A stretch of 64,000 nucleotides of DNA. Source: Betaproteobacteria bacterium HGW-Betaproteobacteria-16 (lineage in GTDB: Bacteria > Pseudomonadota > Gammaproteobacteria > Burkholderiales > Burkholderiaceae_C). Location of the stretch: the NCBI GenBank assembly GCA_002840835.1, contig PHCQ01000001.1, forward strand, positions 124,001 through 188,000. Reading direction: 5' to 3'. The position numbers and the translations under genes are program-made. The notes under the pieces are model-generated. The model was given only the letters and a program-made list of their open reading frames with translations, ran no database searches and had not been told where the DNA came from. Positions 9,063-16,848 of the stretch are shown here, in pieces (position 1 is the stretch's first letter; every line of letters starts with the position of its first letter).

Positions 9063-9106
9063 GCGGAACCGGCTTTGCCGGGCCGCCGATGTCGCCCCCT
9101 GGGGGG
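9063..9106 (-). repeat. Dispersed stem-loop repeat, copy A (short)
   Basis: Contains GCGGAACCGGCTTTGCCGGG and a CCCCC/GGGGG hairpin also found at 22937-23006, 30399-30466 and 41547-41615. This copy lacks the third hairpin. It abuts the soxZ stop codon (9107-9109) and fills most of the soxZ-soxA gap. Confidence 0.8.
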
Positions 9107-9418
9107 TCAAGCGATCACGGCTTCGTCGGTCCGGGTGTCGTTCTTGTTGTCGACCCATTTCACCATCACTTTGTCACCCTTGGCAGCGCCGGTGAACTTG
9201 AAGGACAGGAATGGGTTTTGCGACACGGCGCCACTGAACATGGCTTTCAACACGGTCTTGCCGTTGTGGGTGGCTTCCACGTCGCGAATGTAATGGGCGG
9301 GAATGACTTCGCCTGAGGCGTTCTTGCGTGTCCCCGTCTCCATGACGTGAGACATGAGCACGCGAACGGTGGTCTCGTTGCCTGCAAGGGCAGCGCGGAT
9401 GCGCATCGGATCGGCCAT
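9107..9418 (-). CDS. soxZ: SoxZ, sulfur carrier complex subunit
   Basis: A 103-residue protein without a signal peptide, beginning MADPMRIRAALAG, with the family segments VLMSHVMETG and the C-terminal KFTGAAKGDKVMVKWVDN. SoxZ forms a heterodimer with SoxY; lacking its own signal, it is exported as a complex with SoxY through the Tat system. The order soxY-soxZ with a 54-base gap is standard. The length is typical of the family. The ATG is preceded by an AGGAG-type ribosome site. Confidence 0.95.
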   Translation of the reverse strand: MADPMRIRAALAGNETTVRVLMSHVMETGTRKNASGEVIPAHYIRDVEATHNGKTVLKAMFSGAVSQNPFLSFKFTGAAKGDKVMVKWVDNKNDTRTDEAVIA

Positions 9419-9472
9419 GATGGTCTCCTGAAATCGGTTGGGTGAGCTATCGGGTCTGGAAGTGGTGGGCGA

Positions 9473-9928
9473 TCAACCGCCGCAGCCGCCCAGCGTGACT
9501 TTGGTTTCCTTGACAGCAGAATACAGTTTGCCGTCGGCCTTGACGATGGCCATGATGTTCGAGCTCTGTCCCATCTTCAGGCGGGTCTGCACGTCTGGCG
9601 CGGTCCCTGCCGGGATCATGAAGGCAGCGCAGAGTGGCATCGGGTTCTTTTCGACGATGAAATAGATCTCGGTGGTGTTGGGCAGCTTGCTGCTGGCGCC
9701 CACAGGCACCACAGCACCGTTTTCAGCAATGTCGGGCGAGTTCAGGGTGACCTGGTCGCTGGTAGCGGGCGTTCCACCCACCGCTTTGAGGGCTTCTTCC
9801 AGTGTCTTGACCTGGAAGCTCGCGTGATCGACAGCGGCCTGGGCCTGGCTCTGGGTGATGATGCCCAGCGACACCAGCGTGGCAAAAGCCCCAGTGGTCT
9901 TGAGGGCGACTCGGCGTGAGGGGTTCAT
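9473..9928 (-). CDS. soxY: SoxY, sulfur carrier protein
   Basis: A 151-residue protein that carries sulfur intermediates on a C-terminal cysteine. The C-terminus ends VTLGGCGG, the diagnostic swinging-arm motif. The N-terminus MNPSRRVALKTTG followed by a hydrophobic stretch is a twin-arginine signal, which also exports its partner SoxZ. The open frame continues upstream, but the ATG at 9928 is chosen because of the Tat motif and the AGGAG site upstream. It sits between the extra cytochrome gene and soxZ. Confidence 0.96.
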   Translation of the reverse strand: MNPSRRVALKTTGAFATLVSLGIITQSQAQAAVDHASFQVKTLEEALKAVGGTPATSDQVTLNSPDIAENGAVVPVGASSKLPNTTEIYFIVEKNPMPLCAAFMIPAGTAPDVQTRLKMGQSSNIMAIVKADGKLYSAVKETKVTLGGCGG

Positions 9929-9974
9929 TGGGGGCTCCTGTGAAATGAGGAAAGGGAAAGAGTGTATGGGCGGT

Positions 9975-10316
9975 TCATTGGTCGGGTGCACCGGCCAGGA
10001 TCCACCCTGCCAGCAACTTGAGTTCATCGTCCTTGAGCTGGGCCTGCGGCGGCATTGGCACGGGGCCGTACATGCCCGATCCACCGGACTTGATGCGCGC
10101 AGACACTTTTTCAAGAGCGTCGGCTTGCCCTTTGTGCTTGGCCGCCACGTCCTTGTAGGACGGACCAACCAGCTTCTTGTCGACTGCATGGCAAGCCAGG
10201 CAGGCGCTCTTGGCCGCCAGCGCCTTGGCAGCGGCGGCATCCAGAGCCAGTGCTTGTGAGCTTGCCAGTGCGAACAGGCTTGCAGTGAACAGCGGGAGGG
10301 TGGAAAACATCTTCAT
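9975..10316 (-). CDS. Monoheme cytochrome c, SoxD C-terminal-domain paralog
   Basis: A 113-residue periplasmic cytochrome with a signal peptide (cleavage near ALAL) and one heme site CLACH (39-43). From the heme onward it matches the second heme domain of SoxD encoded just upstream: both have VGP, AAKHKGQ, a GG-G segment, PVPMP or DVPMP with the distal methionine, and W-I-AGA at the end. It probably passes electrons from SoxCD or SoxAX to the respiratory chain. It is placed between soxD and soxY in the operon, with about 100 bases to soxD. The nearest named type would be a c551/c552-like Sox electron acceptor. Confidence 0.9.
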   Translation of the reverse strand: MKMFSTLPLFTASLFALASSQALALDAAAAKALAAKSACLACHAVDKKLVGPSYKDVAAKHKGQADALEKVSARIKSGGSGMYGPVPMPPQAQLKDDELKLLAGWILAGAPDQ

Positions 10317-10422
10317 AGGTTAGGGAATCCTTCTCGCAGTTTGAATAGGGAATACGAGTACATGCAAATATTTAACTAAGAGAATCTAAGCGGCCTGCTG
10401 GCAAGAATGCGTACATTCCCGG

Positions 10423-11481
10423 TCACTGGGCGCCGGCGGCGATCCACCGCGCAAGCACACCGGCGTCAGCCTCACTGAGCTGGGGTTGTGCCGGCATGGG
10501 CACATCGCCGAACACGCCCACGCCACCTTCCCGGATCTTCCCGCTCAGATAGGTCTCCAGCTTTTCCTGCCCCTTGTGCTTGGCAGCGATCTCGCTGAAG
10601 CCGGGTCCCACGATCTTCTGCTTCAGGCCATGACAGGCCGTGCAGCCGTTGGTGTCAAGCAGCGTCTTGACGTTGCCCGCACCGGCGTCGGCGGCGCCGA
10701 CGACGGCCACCACCGGGCGAGGCAGGGTACCCACCGGTCCGGCTGGAGGCGGCTTGGTGGTGTCAGCACCACGCACCGGCCCGATGATCCGGTTCTGCTC
10801 GGCGATGTTGCCGTGCGCATCGCGGGCAAAGTCGGGCAGCGAAGAGCGGATGGTGACCTCCACCGGACAGTCCTTCATGCAAGCCACGTTCTTCACATCG
10901 CCTTTGCCACCCACTTTCCACAGCGGCCCATGGAAGACCATGCCGTTGCGGTTGGGCATGCGCTTCTGCACCTCGGCGATGTTCTCGTTGCTGAGCGTGA
11001 AGTCCGGGGGCACCACGTCGGCCAGGCTCAGGATGTAGGCGGTGACGCTGTAGACCTCGTCGGGCTTGAGTGACTTGGGCGCATTCCACGGCATGGCGCG
11101 GTTGATGTAGTCCCACAGGGTGGAGACGGTGGCCACCTTCATCATGGTGGTCTTCTGCGGGAAAGTGGAACCGGCCTCCAGGTTCTTCACCCTGCCGCGT
11201 TCGATGTCGGCCTTGGTGGTACCGCCCACGATGGGCGTGAACACCTCGTTCGATTCACCAAAGCTGCCGTGGCACGACGCACACTGCGCCTCCCACAGCC
11301 GCTCGCCCTGCTCCACGGTGCCAGCGCCTTTGGGCAGGCCTTTGAAGTCGGGTCGCACGTCGATGTCCCAGGCTTTCACTTCGGCCGGCGTCGCGTCGCG
11401 ACCAATGTCGTGCCAGGGGGTGGGCTGAGCCCATGCGGCACTGCTGATCAAGGCTGCCGCGAGAATGTTCAGGGATCGCAT
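10423..11481 (-). CDS. soxD: SoxD, diheme cytochrome subunit of sulfane dehydrogenase
   Basis: A 352-residue protein with a signal peptide (ends AWAQ) and two heme sites, CASCH at 67-71 and CTACH at 280-284. With SoxC it forms the sulfane dehydrogenase that removes six electrons from the outer sulfur atom bound to SoxY. The C-terminal 73 residues form a compact cytochrome domain whose close paralog is encoded next in the operon. The start at 11481 is 11 bases after the soxC stop, so the two are tightly coupled. An in-frame extension upstream overlaps soxC and is not used. Confidence 0.93.
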   Translation of the reverse strand: MRSLNILAAALISSAAWAQPTPWHDIGRDATPAEVKAWDIDVRPDFKGLPKGAGTVEQGERLWEAQCASCHGSFGESNEVFTPIVGGTTKADIERGRVKNLEAGSTFPQKTTMMKVATVSTLWDYINRAMPWNAPKSLKPDEVYSVTAYILSLADVVPPDFTLSNENIAEVQKRMPNRNGMVFHGPLWKVGGKGDVKNVACMKDCPVEVTIRSSLPDFARDAHGNIAEQNRIIGPVRGADTTKPPPAGPVGTLPRPVVAVVGAADAGAGNVKTLLDTNGCTACHGLKQKIVGPGFSEIAAKHKGQEKLETYLSGKIREGGVGVFGDVPMPAQPQLSEADAGVLARWIAAGAQ

Positions 11482-11492
11482 GGCGGGCCTTG

Positions 11493-12836
11493 TCAGTAGA
11501 CGTGTACGTTGGACACTTCGCCGTTTTCGGCGACCTTCCAGGACTGGATGGCGTTCTGGTGGTAGACCGATCGGGTGCCACGGACGGCGCGCAACTGGTT
11601 GAGCTTGGGCTGCACATAGCCAGTGCTGTCGATGGCGCGGCTCTGCAGGATGGCGGGCTTGCCGTCCCATACCCAGTCGATGTTGAATCGGGTGAGCGCC
11701 TTGGGCAGCACCGGGCCTTCAAGCCGCGCGGTGCGCCAGTTGCGCCCGCCGTCGGTGCTCACGTCCACACGCTTGATGCTTCCCCTGCCCGACCAGGCCA
11801 GGCCAGTCACGTTGTAGAAGCCCTTGTCGAGCAATGTCTGGCTGCCTGAAGGCGTGGTGATCACGCTCTTGCATTCCTGGATGCCGGTGTACTGCCGGTG
11901 CGTGCCATCTGGCATGTGGTCGATGTAGTGGATGGCCTCATCCTTGGCGGCCCACTTCATGTCGCCCACCTCCAGCCGGCGCAGGTACTTCACCCAGCTC
12001 ACGCCCTGGATGCCGGGCACCACCAGGCGCAATGGGTAGCCGTTTTCCGGGCGCAGCATCTCGCCGTTCATGGCCCAGGCCACGATGCAGTCGTCCATCG
12101 CGCGCTCGATGTCGATCGTGCGTGTCATCGACGAACCGTCGGCACCTTCGGCCAGCACGTACTTGCCGTTTTTCTTGTCGTATCCACACATTTCAAGCAG
12201 CGTGGAAAGCAGCACGCCGGTGTACTCGCAGCAACTCAGCATGCCATGGGTGTACTGCACGGCCGGCAGCGCCACATTGCCCCATTCGGGCGCGGAGTTG
12301 GCACCGCATTCAATGAAGTGGATGCGCGAGACGCTGGGCAGCCGCATGAGATCGTCCATGGTGAACACGCGCTCGCGTTTCACCAGGCCGTTGACCATGA
12401 GGCGGTGCTTGCTGGGGTCGATGTCCCACCAGCCCTGGTGGTGGCGCTCGAAGTGAAGGCCATTGGGCGTGATGATGCCGAACAGGCCTTGCAAAGGCGT
12501 GAAGCTCACCGAGGCCTGCTGGACACGGGTCAACCCCGGGCTTTCACGGCGCTGCAGGTTGGCTTCCCACTTGCTCGGTTTGCCGTAACCGTCGGTGGTC
12601 ACCCCCTGACCCAGACCGGTGGTATGGGCTGGCAGCTTGAGAATGGCGTCTTCACCTTCAGCGGCGACCGCACGGGTCGCCGCAGTTGCACTGGCAGCCG
12701 CACCCGCCCCCATCGCCAAGGCCTTGCCCATGAAACTGCGCCGGGCCTTGCGAGCCTGCTCAAGCTTCTCTGCGTTCAGATGATGTTCGGGCGCCGGCAA
12801 GACGCGCCCGATGACATCGCTCAACTCTTTGGACAC
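11493..12836 (-). CDS. soxC: SoxC, molybdopterin subunit of sulfane dehydrogenase
   Basis: A 447-residue protein of the sulfite oxidase family. The N-terminal region has a Tat signal (ARRSFMGKALAMG), and the catalytic molybdenum-ligand cysteine lies in HFIECGANSAPEWG. A C-terminal dimerisation domain contains DVSTDGGRNWR, typical of sulfite-oxidase-like proteins. Together with SoxD it oxidises sulfane sulfur and allows complete oxidation of thiosulfate to sulfate. I chose the GTG at 12836 because AAGGAAA lies about 6 bases upstream; an ATG at 12935 gives 33 extra residues. It is the first gene of the sox operon. Confidence 0.93.
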   Translation of the reverse strand: MSKELSDVIGRVLPAPEHHLNAEKLEQARKARRSFMGKALAMGAGAAASATAATRAVAAEGEDAILKLPAHTTGLGQGVTTDGYGKPSKWEANLQRRESPGLTRVQQASVSFTPLQGLFGIITPNGLHFERHHQGWWDIDPSKHRLMVNGLVKRERVFTMDDLMRLPSVSRIHFIECGANSAPEWGNVALPAVQYTHGMLSCCEYTGVLLSTLLEMCGYDKKNGKYVLAEGADGSSMTRTIDIERAMDDCIVAWAMNGEMLRPENGYPLRLVVPGIQGVSWVKYLRRLEVGDMKWAAKDEAIHYIDHMPDGTHRQYTGIQECKSVITTPSGSQTLLDKGFYNVTGLAWSGRGSIKRVDVSTDGGRNWRTARLEGPVLPKALTRFNIDWVWDGKPAILQSRAIDSTGYVQPKLNQLRAVRGTRSVYHQNAIQSWKVAENGEVSNVHVY

Positions 12837-13450
12837 TTGTGATTTCCTTTTGATGTCGGCGGCGGCAGGTTTCAGGCCACCGCGGCGAAGTGAGGGGCAA
12901 GGCACATTTCCGCTCCCCAGCCGATCCCTACGCATGCCAGCGGGCCACCTGGACGGACTCGGGGGTTTGACAGAGAACGGGCTGGATGCATGGAATTTCT
13001 GAGAAGGGATCAGACAGCTTGATGCCCGACTATATCCGTACTTGCTGATATTCGGATTAGAGTTAACCCGAATATGGACGTCGAATCGGCAGAAAAACGG
13101 ATGCAAGAATCTTGGGCGCATCGTGCGGGCTCCGGGCCACTGCCGTGTCGACTTCCAGCGCTGGCTACCTTGCGATGCCATGGAAAGCCGGCTGAAGCAG
13201 CGCTAGGGTTTTCACCGTGCGATGCATCCGGGTGCGATGCTAGGATGAAACATCTACATATGCGTAAGCACTAATGTTTAGCAGCGTGGGAGCCCTCCCC
13301 CGCAGATGGTTGCAGGAAGCGAAAGTGACAACTGCGCACCCATGGGTGCAAAAGCGCGGCTTCACCTGCAGCTTGAATGCGGGACAGAACACCAGGGCCT
13401 CTGCTACAGTTTTCGATGGTGTCAGTTCAACCCCTCTTCTGGAGACAACA
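12837..13450. other. Divergent sox/sulfide dehydrogenase control region
   Basis: About 610 bases without a convincing gene. The region separates soxC (minus) from the sulfide dehydrogenase genes (plus) and must hold their promoters. A palindrome at 13048-13075 and a minus-strand -10 box at 13029 are annotated separately. Small open frames here lack ribosome sites and recognisable products. No sox regulator gene is seen. Confidence 0.6.
13029..13075 (-). promoter_or_regulatory. Candidate sox promoter and operator palindrome
   Basis: On the minus strand a TATAGT box (13034-13029) is a likely -10 element. Upstream lies a perfect inverted repeat, ATATTCGG at 13048-13055 and CCGAATAT at 13068-13075, with a 12-base spacer. 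Its proximal arm covers the expected -35 position, where the sequence is a poor match to TTGACA. This geometry fits a repressor site, for example for an ArsR-type sulfur regulator, but no regulator is encoded in the window. Confidence 0.5.
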
Positions 13451-13753
13451 ATGGTGAAAACGATGAAATGGCTGGCGGCCGGCGTGCTGTGCGCCAGTGC
13501 GGTGGGCGCCCAGGCGCAGGTGAACCAGGTACGTGTCTGGGCTGCCGCTTGCGCCAACTGTCACGGCACCGACGGGAGGGCCGAAACGGGCATGGAATCC
13601 CTCGCGGGCAAGGACAAGGACGAAATGCTGCAGAAGCTGATGGACTTCAAGTCCGGCCGCAAGCCCGCCACCATCATGCATCAGCTCTCCAAGGGCTACA
13701 CCGATGAGCAGCTGGCACAGATCGTCGGCTATTTCGCTGCGCAAAAGAAATAA
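13451..13753 (+). CDS. Sulfide dehydrogenase cytochrome subunit (monoheme)
   Basis: A 100-residue secreted cytochrome c with a signal peptide ending near GAQAQ and one heme site CANCH (34-38). It is followed after 12 bases by the flavoprotein subunit of flavocytochrome c sulfide dehydrogenase, so it is the likely electron-accepting subunit (FccA/SoxE type). Classical FccA is a diheme protein about twice this size; this one has a single heme domain. The ATG at 13451 has a GGAGA ribosome site; the frame is open further upstream but without signals. It is transcribed divergently from the sox operon. Confidence 0.88.
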   Translation: MVKTMKWLAAGVLCASAVGAQAQVNQVRVWAAACANCHGTDGRAETGMESLAGKDKDEMLQKLMDFKSGRKPATIMHQLSKGYTDEQLAQIVGYFAAQKK

Positions 13754-13765
13754 GGAGCCCACACC

Positions 13766-15043
13766 ATGAAACGTCGTCAATTCGTACAGTCTCTGGGTGC
13801 CGGCTCTGCCGTCGCCGGTCTGGGTCTCATGGCCGGTTGCGCCACCACCGGCAGCGGTGCCAAGGTGGTCGTGGTTGGTGGCGGCTATGGCGGCGCCACC
13901 GCTGCCAAGTACGTGCGCCTGTTCTCCGATCACGGCATCGATGTGACCCTGATCGAGCCAAACGCCGCGTTTGTCTCCTGCCCCATTTCCAACCTGGTGA
14001 TCGGCGGACACAAGACCATGGCCGACATCACCACGCCCTACGACAACCTGAGCAAGCGCCACGGCGTGAAGGTCGTGCGCGACATGGTGGCCAGCATCGA
14101 CCCGGCCAAGCGCACGGTGAAGCTGGCCAGTGGTGGCGAACTGCCCTATGACCGACTGATCGTTTCGCCCGGTATCGATTTCATGATGGAGTCCATGCCT
14201 GGCATGGCCAAGCCGGGTGCGGCCGACAAGGTGCTGCACGCCTGGAAAGCCGGCCCGCAGACGGTGGCACTGCGCCAGCAGCTTGAGGCCATGCCCGACG
14301 GCGGCGTGTACGCCCTGTCGATTCCACTGGCACCGTACCGCTGCCCGCCCGGCCCCTACGAGCGCGCCTGCATGGTGGCCAGCTACTTCAAGAAGGCCAA
14401 ACCAAAGAGCAAGGTCGTCATCTTCGACGCCAACGACGACATCACCTCCAAAAAGGGCCTGTTCATGAAGGCCTGGAAAGAGCACTACGACGGCATGATC
14501 GACTACCGCCCCAAGCACAAGGTGGTGGACGTGGATGCTGCCACCAACACGCTGAAGTTCGAATTCAACGACGACTTCAAGGCCGGTGTCGCCAACGTCA
14601 TTCCCAACATGCGCGCGGGCGACATCGCGGTGAAGACCGGCCTGGCCACCGCCAACGCACGCTGGTGTGAAGTGGATTTCCTCACCTTCGAATCGAAGGC
14701 CCACAAAAACATCCACGTGCTGGGCGATTCGATCCAGATTGCACCGGCCATGCCCAAGTCCGGCCACATGGCCAACCAGCATGGCAAAACCTGCGCTGCG
14801 GCCGTGGTTTCACTGCTGCAGGGCAAGGAAGCACCGTCGTTGCCAATCTACGCCAACACCTGCTACAGCTTCGTCACGGCCGAAGACGTGGTGCACGTCG
14901 CCAGCGTGCACAGGTACGACGCCGACAAGAAGACCATGCTGCCAGTCACTGGCGCGGGTGGTCTCTCCCCCGCCGCCAACGAGCTGGAGGGACGCTACGC
15001 CCTGGCCTGGGCGCGCAATATCTGGGCCGATACCCTGGCCTGA
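13766..15043 (+). CDS. fccB: Flavocytochrome c sulfide dehydrogenase, flavoprotein subunit
   Basis: A 425-residue FAD protein that oxidises sulfide in the periplasm and passes electrons to its cytochrome partner. The N-terminus has a Tat signal (MKRRQFVQSLGAG), followed by the FAD-binding motif VVVVGGGYGG. Two cysteines expected for the redox-active disulfide are visible in FVSCPISNLV and YRCPPGPYER. The C-terminal part has HVLGDSIQIAPAMPKSGHMA, typical of the FccB/SoxF family. It forms an operon with the small cytochrome gene upstream and ends at a strong terminator at 15055. Confidence 0.94.
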   Translation: MKRRQFVQSLGAGSAVAGLGLMAGCATTGSGAKVVVVGGGYGGATAAKYVRLFSDHGIDVTLIEPNAAFVSCPISNLVIGGHKTMADITTPYDNLSKRHGVKVVRDMVASIDPAKRTVKLASGGELPYDRLIVSPGIDFMMESMPGMAKPGAADKVLHAWKAGPQTVALRQQLEAMPDGGVYALSIPLAPYRCPPGPYERACMVASYFKKAKPKSKVVIFDANDDITSKKGLFMKAWKEHYDGMIDYRPKHKVVDVDAATNTLKFEFNDDFKAGVANVIPNMRAGDIAVKTGLATANARWCEVDFLTFESKAHKNIHVLGDSIQIAPAMPKSGHMANQHGKTCAAAVVSLLQGKEAPSLPIYANTCYSFVTAEDVVHVASVHRYDADKKTMLPVTGAGGLSPAANELEGRYALAWARNIWADTLA

Positions 15044-15054
15044 TCCACCTCCAC

Positions 15055-15082
15055 GCCCTGGCTTCGGCCAGGGCTTTCTTTG
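15055..15082 (+). terminator. Rho-independent terminator after fccB
   Basis: An 8-bp stem (GCCCTGGC at 15055-15062, GCCAGGGC at 15067-15074) with a stable TTCG tetraloop, followed by TTTCTTTG. It lies 11 bases after the fccB stop and separates the sulfide dehydrogenase operon from the diheme cytochrome gene. Confidence 0.88.
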
Positions 15083-15110
15083 CGTTTGAATATCCGTTTG
15101 GGGTTATGCA

Positions 15111-15728
15111 ATGAAGCTTCCGACACCTGCCCGGCTCCTCCTGGCATTCGTGGCGAGCGCCGCCCTGCTGGGCGCCGGTGGTGCGTGGGCACAGGCCGAT
15201 GAAGCGCGCGCCAAAAAGATCGCCGGGGGTTCGTGCTTCCTGTGCCATGGTGCCAATGGCGAATCCACCAGCGAGGCGTTCCCGCGTCTGGCGGGGCAGC
15301 ATGCGGGCTATATCGCGCGCCAGCTGGAAGCTTTCAAATCGGGCCAGCGCAAAAGCACCGCCATGGCAGACATGGTGGCGCGGCTCACGCCCGACGAGAT
15401 GCTCGCACTGGGCAAGTACTACGAACAGATGAGTCTGCCGCGCGAAGAAGCGAAGGACCCGCAACTCGCGGCCATGGGCCGATACATCTATCACAACGGC
15501 AACAAATACAGCGGTGTGCCGGCCTGCGCCTCTTGCCATGGCATGGCAGGCGAAGGTACGGCCACCCTGCCCCGCCTGGCCACGCAGTTCTCGGGCTACT
15601 TGCACAACCAGCTCAAGTCGTTCGGCAAGCGCGAGCGCACCACCGACAACGCGGTGATGCACGCCGTGGTGGACAAGATGACCGAACTCGAGATGGCCGC
15701 CGTGGCCGAATACCTGAGCAGCAAGTGA
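15111..15728 (+). CDS. Diheme cytochrome c (cytochrome c4 family)
   Basis: A 205-residue periplasmic cytochrome with a signal peptide ending near AWAQ and two similar heme domains, CFLCH at 42-46 and CASCH at 139-143. Each domain carries the PRLA-Q-YI/YL-QL segment typical of the c4 family. Cytochromes c4 deliver electrons to terminal oxidases, so it may accept electrons from the sulfide and thiosulfate systems encoded next to it. It follows the fccB terminator by about 30 bases, so it probably has its own promoter or depends on readthrough. Confidence 0.9.
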   Translation: MKLPTPARLLLAFVASAALLGAGGAWAQADEARAKKIAGGSCFLCHGANGESTSEAFPRLAGQHAGYIARQLEAFKSGQRKSTAMADMVARLTPDEMLALGKYYEQMSLPREEAKDPQLAAMGRYIYHNGNKYSGVPACASCHGMAGEGTATLPRLATQFSGYLHNQLKSFGKRERTTDNAVMHAVVDKMTELEMAAVAEYLSSK

Positions 15729-15745
15729 CGCCCTGCCAGGCTGGA

Positions 15746-16735
15746 TCAGTGAACGGTCGCACTCATCGCATGCAAGGCTTCTGCACGCGCCGGAACGGCG
15801 CCACTCAGTGGTGCCAGCGCTGACTGAATACGCGCCAGTTGCGCCGCACTGACCAGTCTGCCCAGCATCGCCTGGAAGCGCGGCTCCAGCGTGCCGGAGA
15901 CGATGTATTGCCAGCGGTAGGCCCTCAGCATGGTGGCTTTGACCTGATCGGCGCGTTCGCCCACCTGCCCCATGCCGGTCACGTGCAGGAAGTAGTCGGC
16001 ATCCGCCTTGGCCTGCGCCTGAAGGATGCCGTCAACGCCGCCGACCAGTGCAATCAGGTCGTCCACCGCTTGGTCGCACTGCGCATCAGAGGCCAGCTTG
16101 GCGTCTTCGCGTTCCCATTCCAGTTCGTCGATGATCGCGTGCTGCGACTCCTCGCGCCAGTGGAACAGAAACACGTCCTTGAACAGCGGTGACAGGTCCT
16201 CGGCCGCAGCGATACTGGCGCGGTAGTGCGCCTGCGAGAACAGCTCGATGTGGCAGGTGAGTGCCAGCACGGCCCAGGTGCACTTGCCCAGCACGAAGGC
16301 GGCCACGTCGTTGGCCGACACATCGAAGCGGTAGCCCGCCGGCATGTCAGCGGCAACCAGCAGCTCGATGCGACGGAACAGCTCCTGGTGCTTGAGCTCC
16401 TCGTCGGTGAGACGCACGATGGCTTCCAGCGCGGTCTGGTCGCCCAGCCAGTGGTCGCGGCTCACGTCCAGCATCTTCGCGCTGATGAAGCGCTCGACCA
16501 AGCCGAACATGTTCGCATAGGTGCGGCCCTGCACCTGACTCAGGAAGCGGCGCTCGGCCGGGTTCAGAAACGTCAGTTCGTCGGCCAGGGACAGCCCGTC
16601 GGGCAAAAAGGTGTGGTTCAGGTCAAAACCGCGACCGCGGATGACGTCGCGATCAATGTCCCAGCGAATGCGTTTGGAGACCTCGATGGTCTTGGCATAG
16701 CGCGGGATATCCAGTGGAGTGGCTTGGGTCTGCAT
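15746..16735 (-). CDS. Ferritin-like diiron-carboxylate protein
   Basis: A 329-residue protein that is mostly helical. It shows the order of residues expected for a diiron site in a four-helix bundle: a Glu near residue 81 (LVERF), ExxH at 113-116 (EELKH), a Glu near 164 (CHIELF) and ExxH at 196-199 (EESQH). No signal peptide is seen. It could be an oxygenase (AurF-like) or a ferritin-like stress protein; I cannot tell which. The ATG at 16735 has a GAGGAA ribosome site. It is convergent with the diheme cytochrome gene and divergent from the hydrolase-LuxR gene. Confidence 0.75.
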   Translation of the reverse strand: MQTQATPLDIPRYAKTIEVSKRIRWDIDRDVIRGRGFDLNHTFLPDGLSLADELTFLNPAERRFLSQVQGRTYANMFGLVERFISAKMLDVSRDHWLGDQTALEAIVRLTDEELKHQELFRRIELLVAADMPAGYRFDVSANDVAAFVLGKCTWAVLALTCHIELFSQAHYRASIAAAEDLSPLFKDVFLFHWREESQHAIIDELEWEREDAKLASDAQCDQAVDDLIALVGGVDGILQAQAKADADYFLHVTGMGQVGERADQVKATMLRAYRWQYIVSGTLEPRFQAMLGRLVSAAQLARIQSALAPLSGAVPARAEALHAMSATVH

Positions 16736-16848
16736 GGTGGTTCCTCTCAGGTTGCATCCGTCAAATCGACGTGCATCAAGCATTCACCCCTGCGGGCATT
16801 CCCGCATGAGGCGGATGTCCCATATCCCCCAGCAAGGAGACGGTGCCC

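Noticed and set aside
9473-10240. SoxY extension of 104 codons upstream
   Set aside because: It overlaps the extra cytochrome gene out of frame; the Tat start at 9928 is preceded by AGGAG.
11493-13181. SoxC extension of 115 codons upstream
   Set aside because: The added sequence has no homology and covers the promoter palindrome; the GTG at 12836 has a ribosome site and gives a normal Tat protein.
12837-13450. SqrR-type ATTC-N8-GAAT operator in the sox control region
   Set aside because: Only a wide-spaced palindrome (16 bases between ATTC and GAAT) was found.
13427-14782. 451-codon frame antisense to the sulfide dehydrogenase genes
   Set aside because: It opposes fccB and its cytochrome gene, both with strong motifs.
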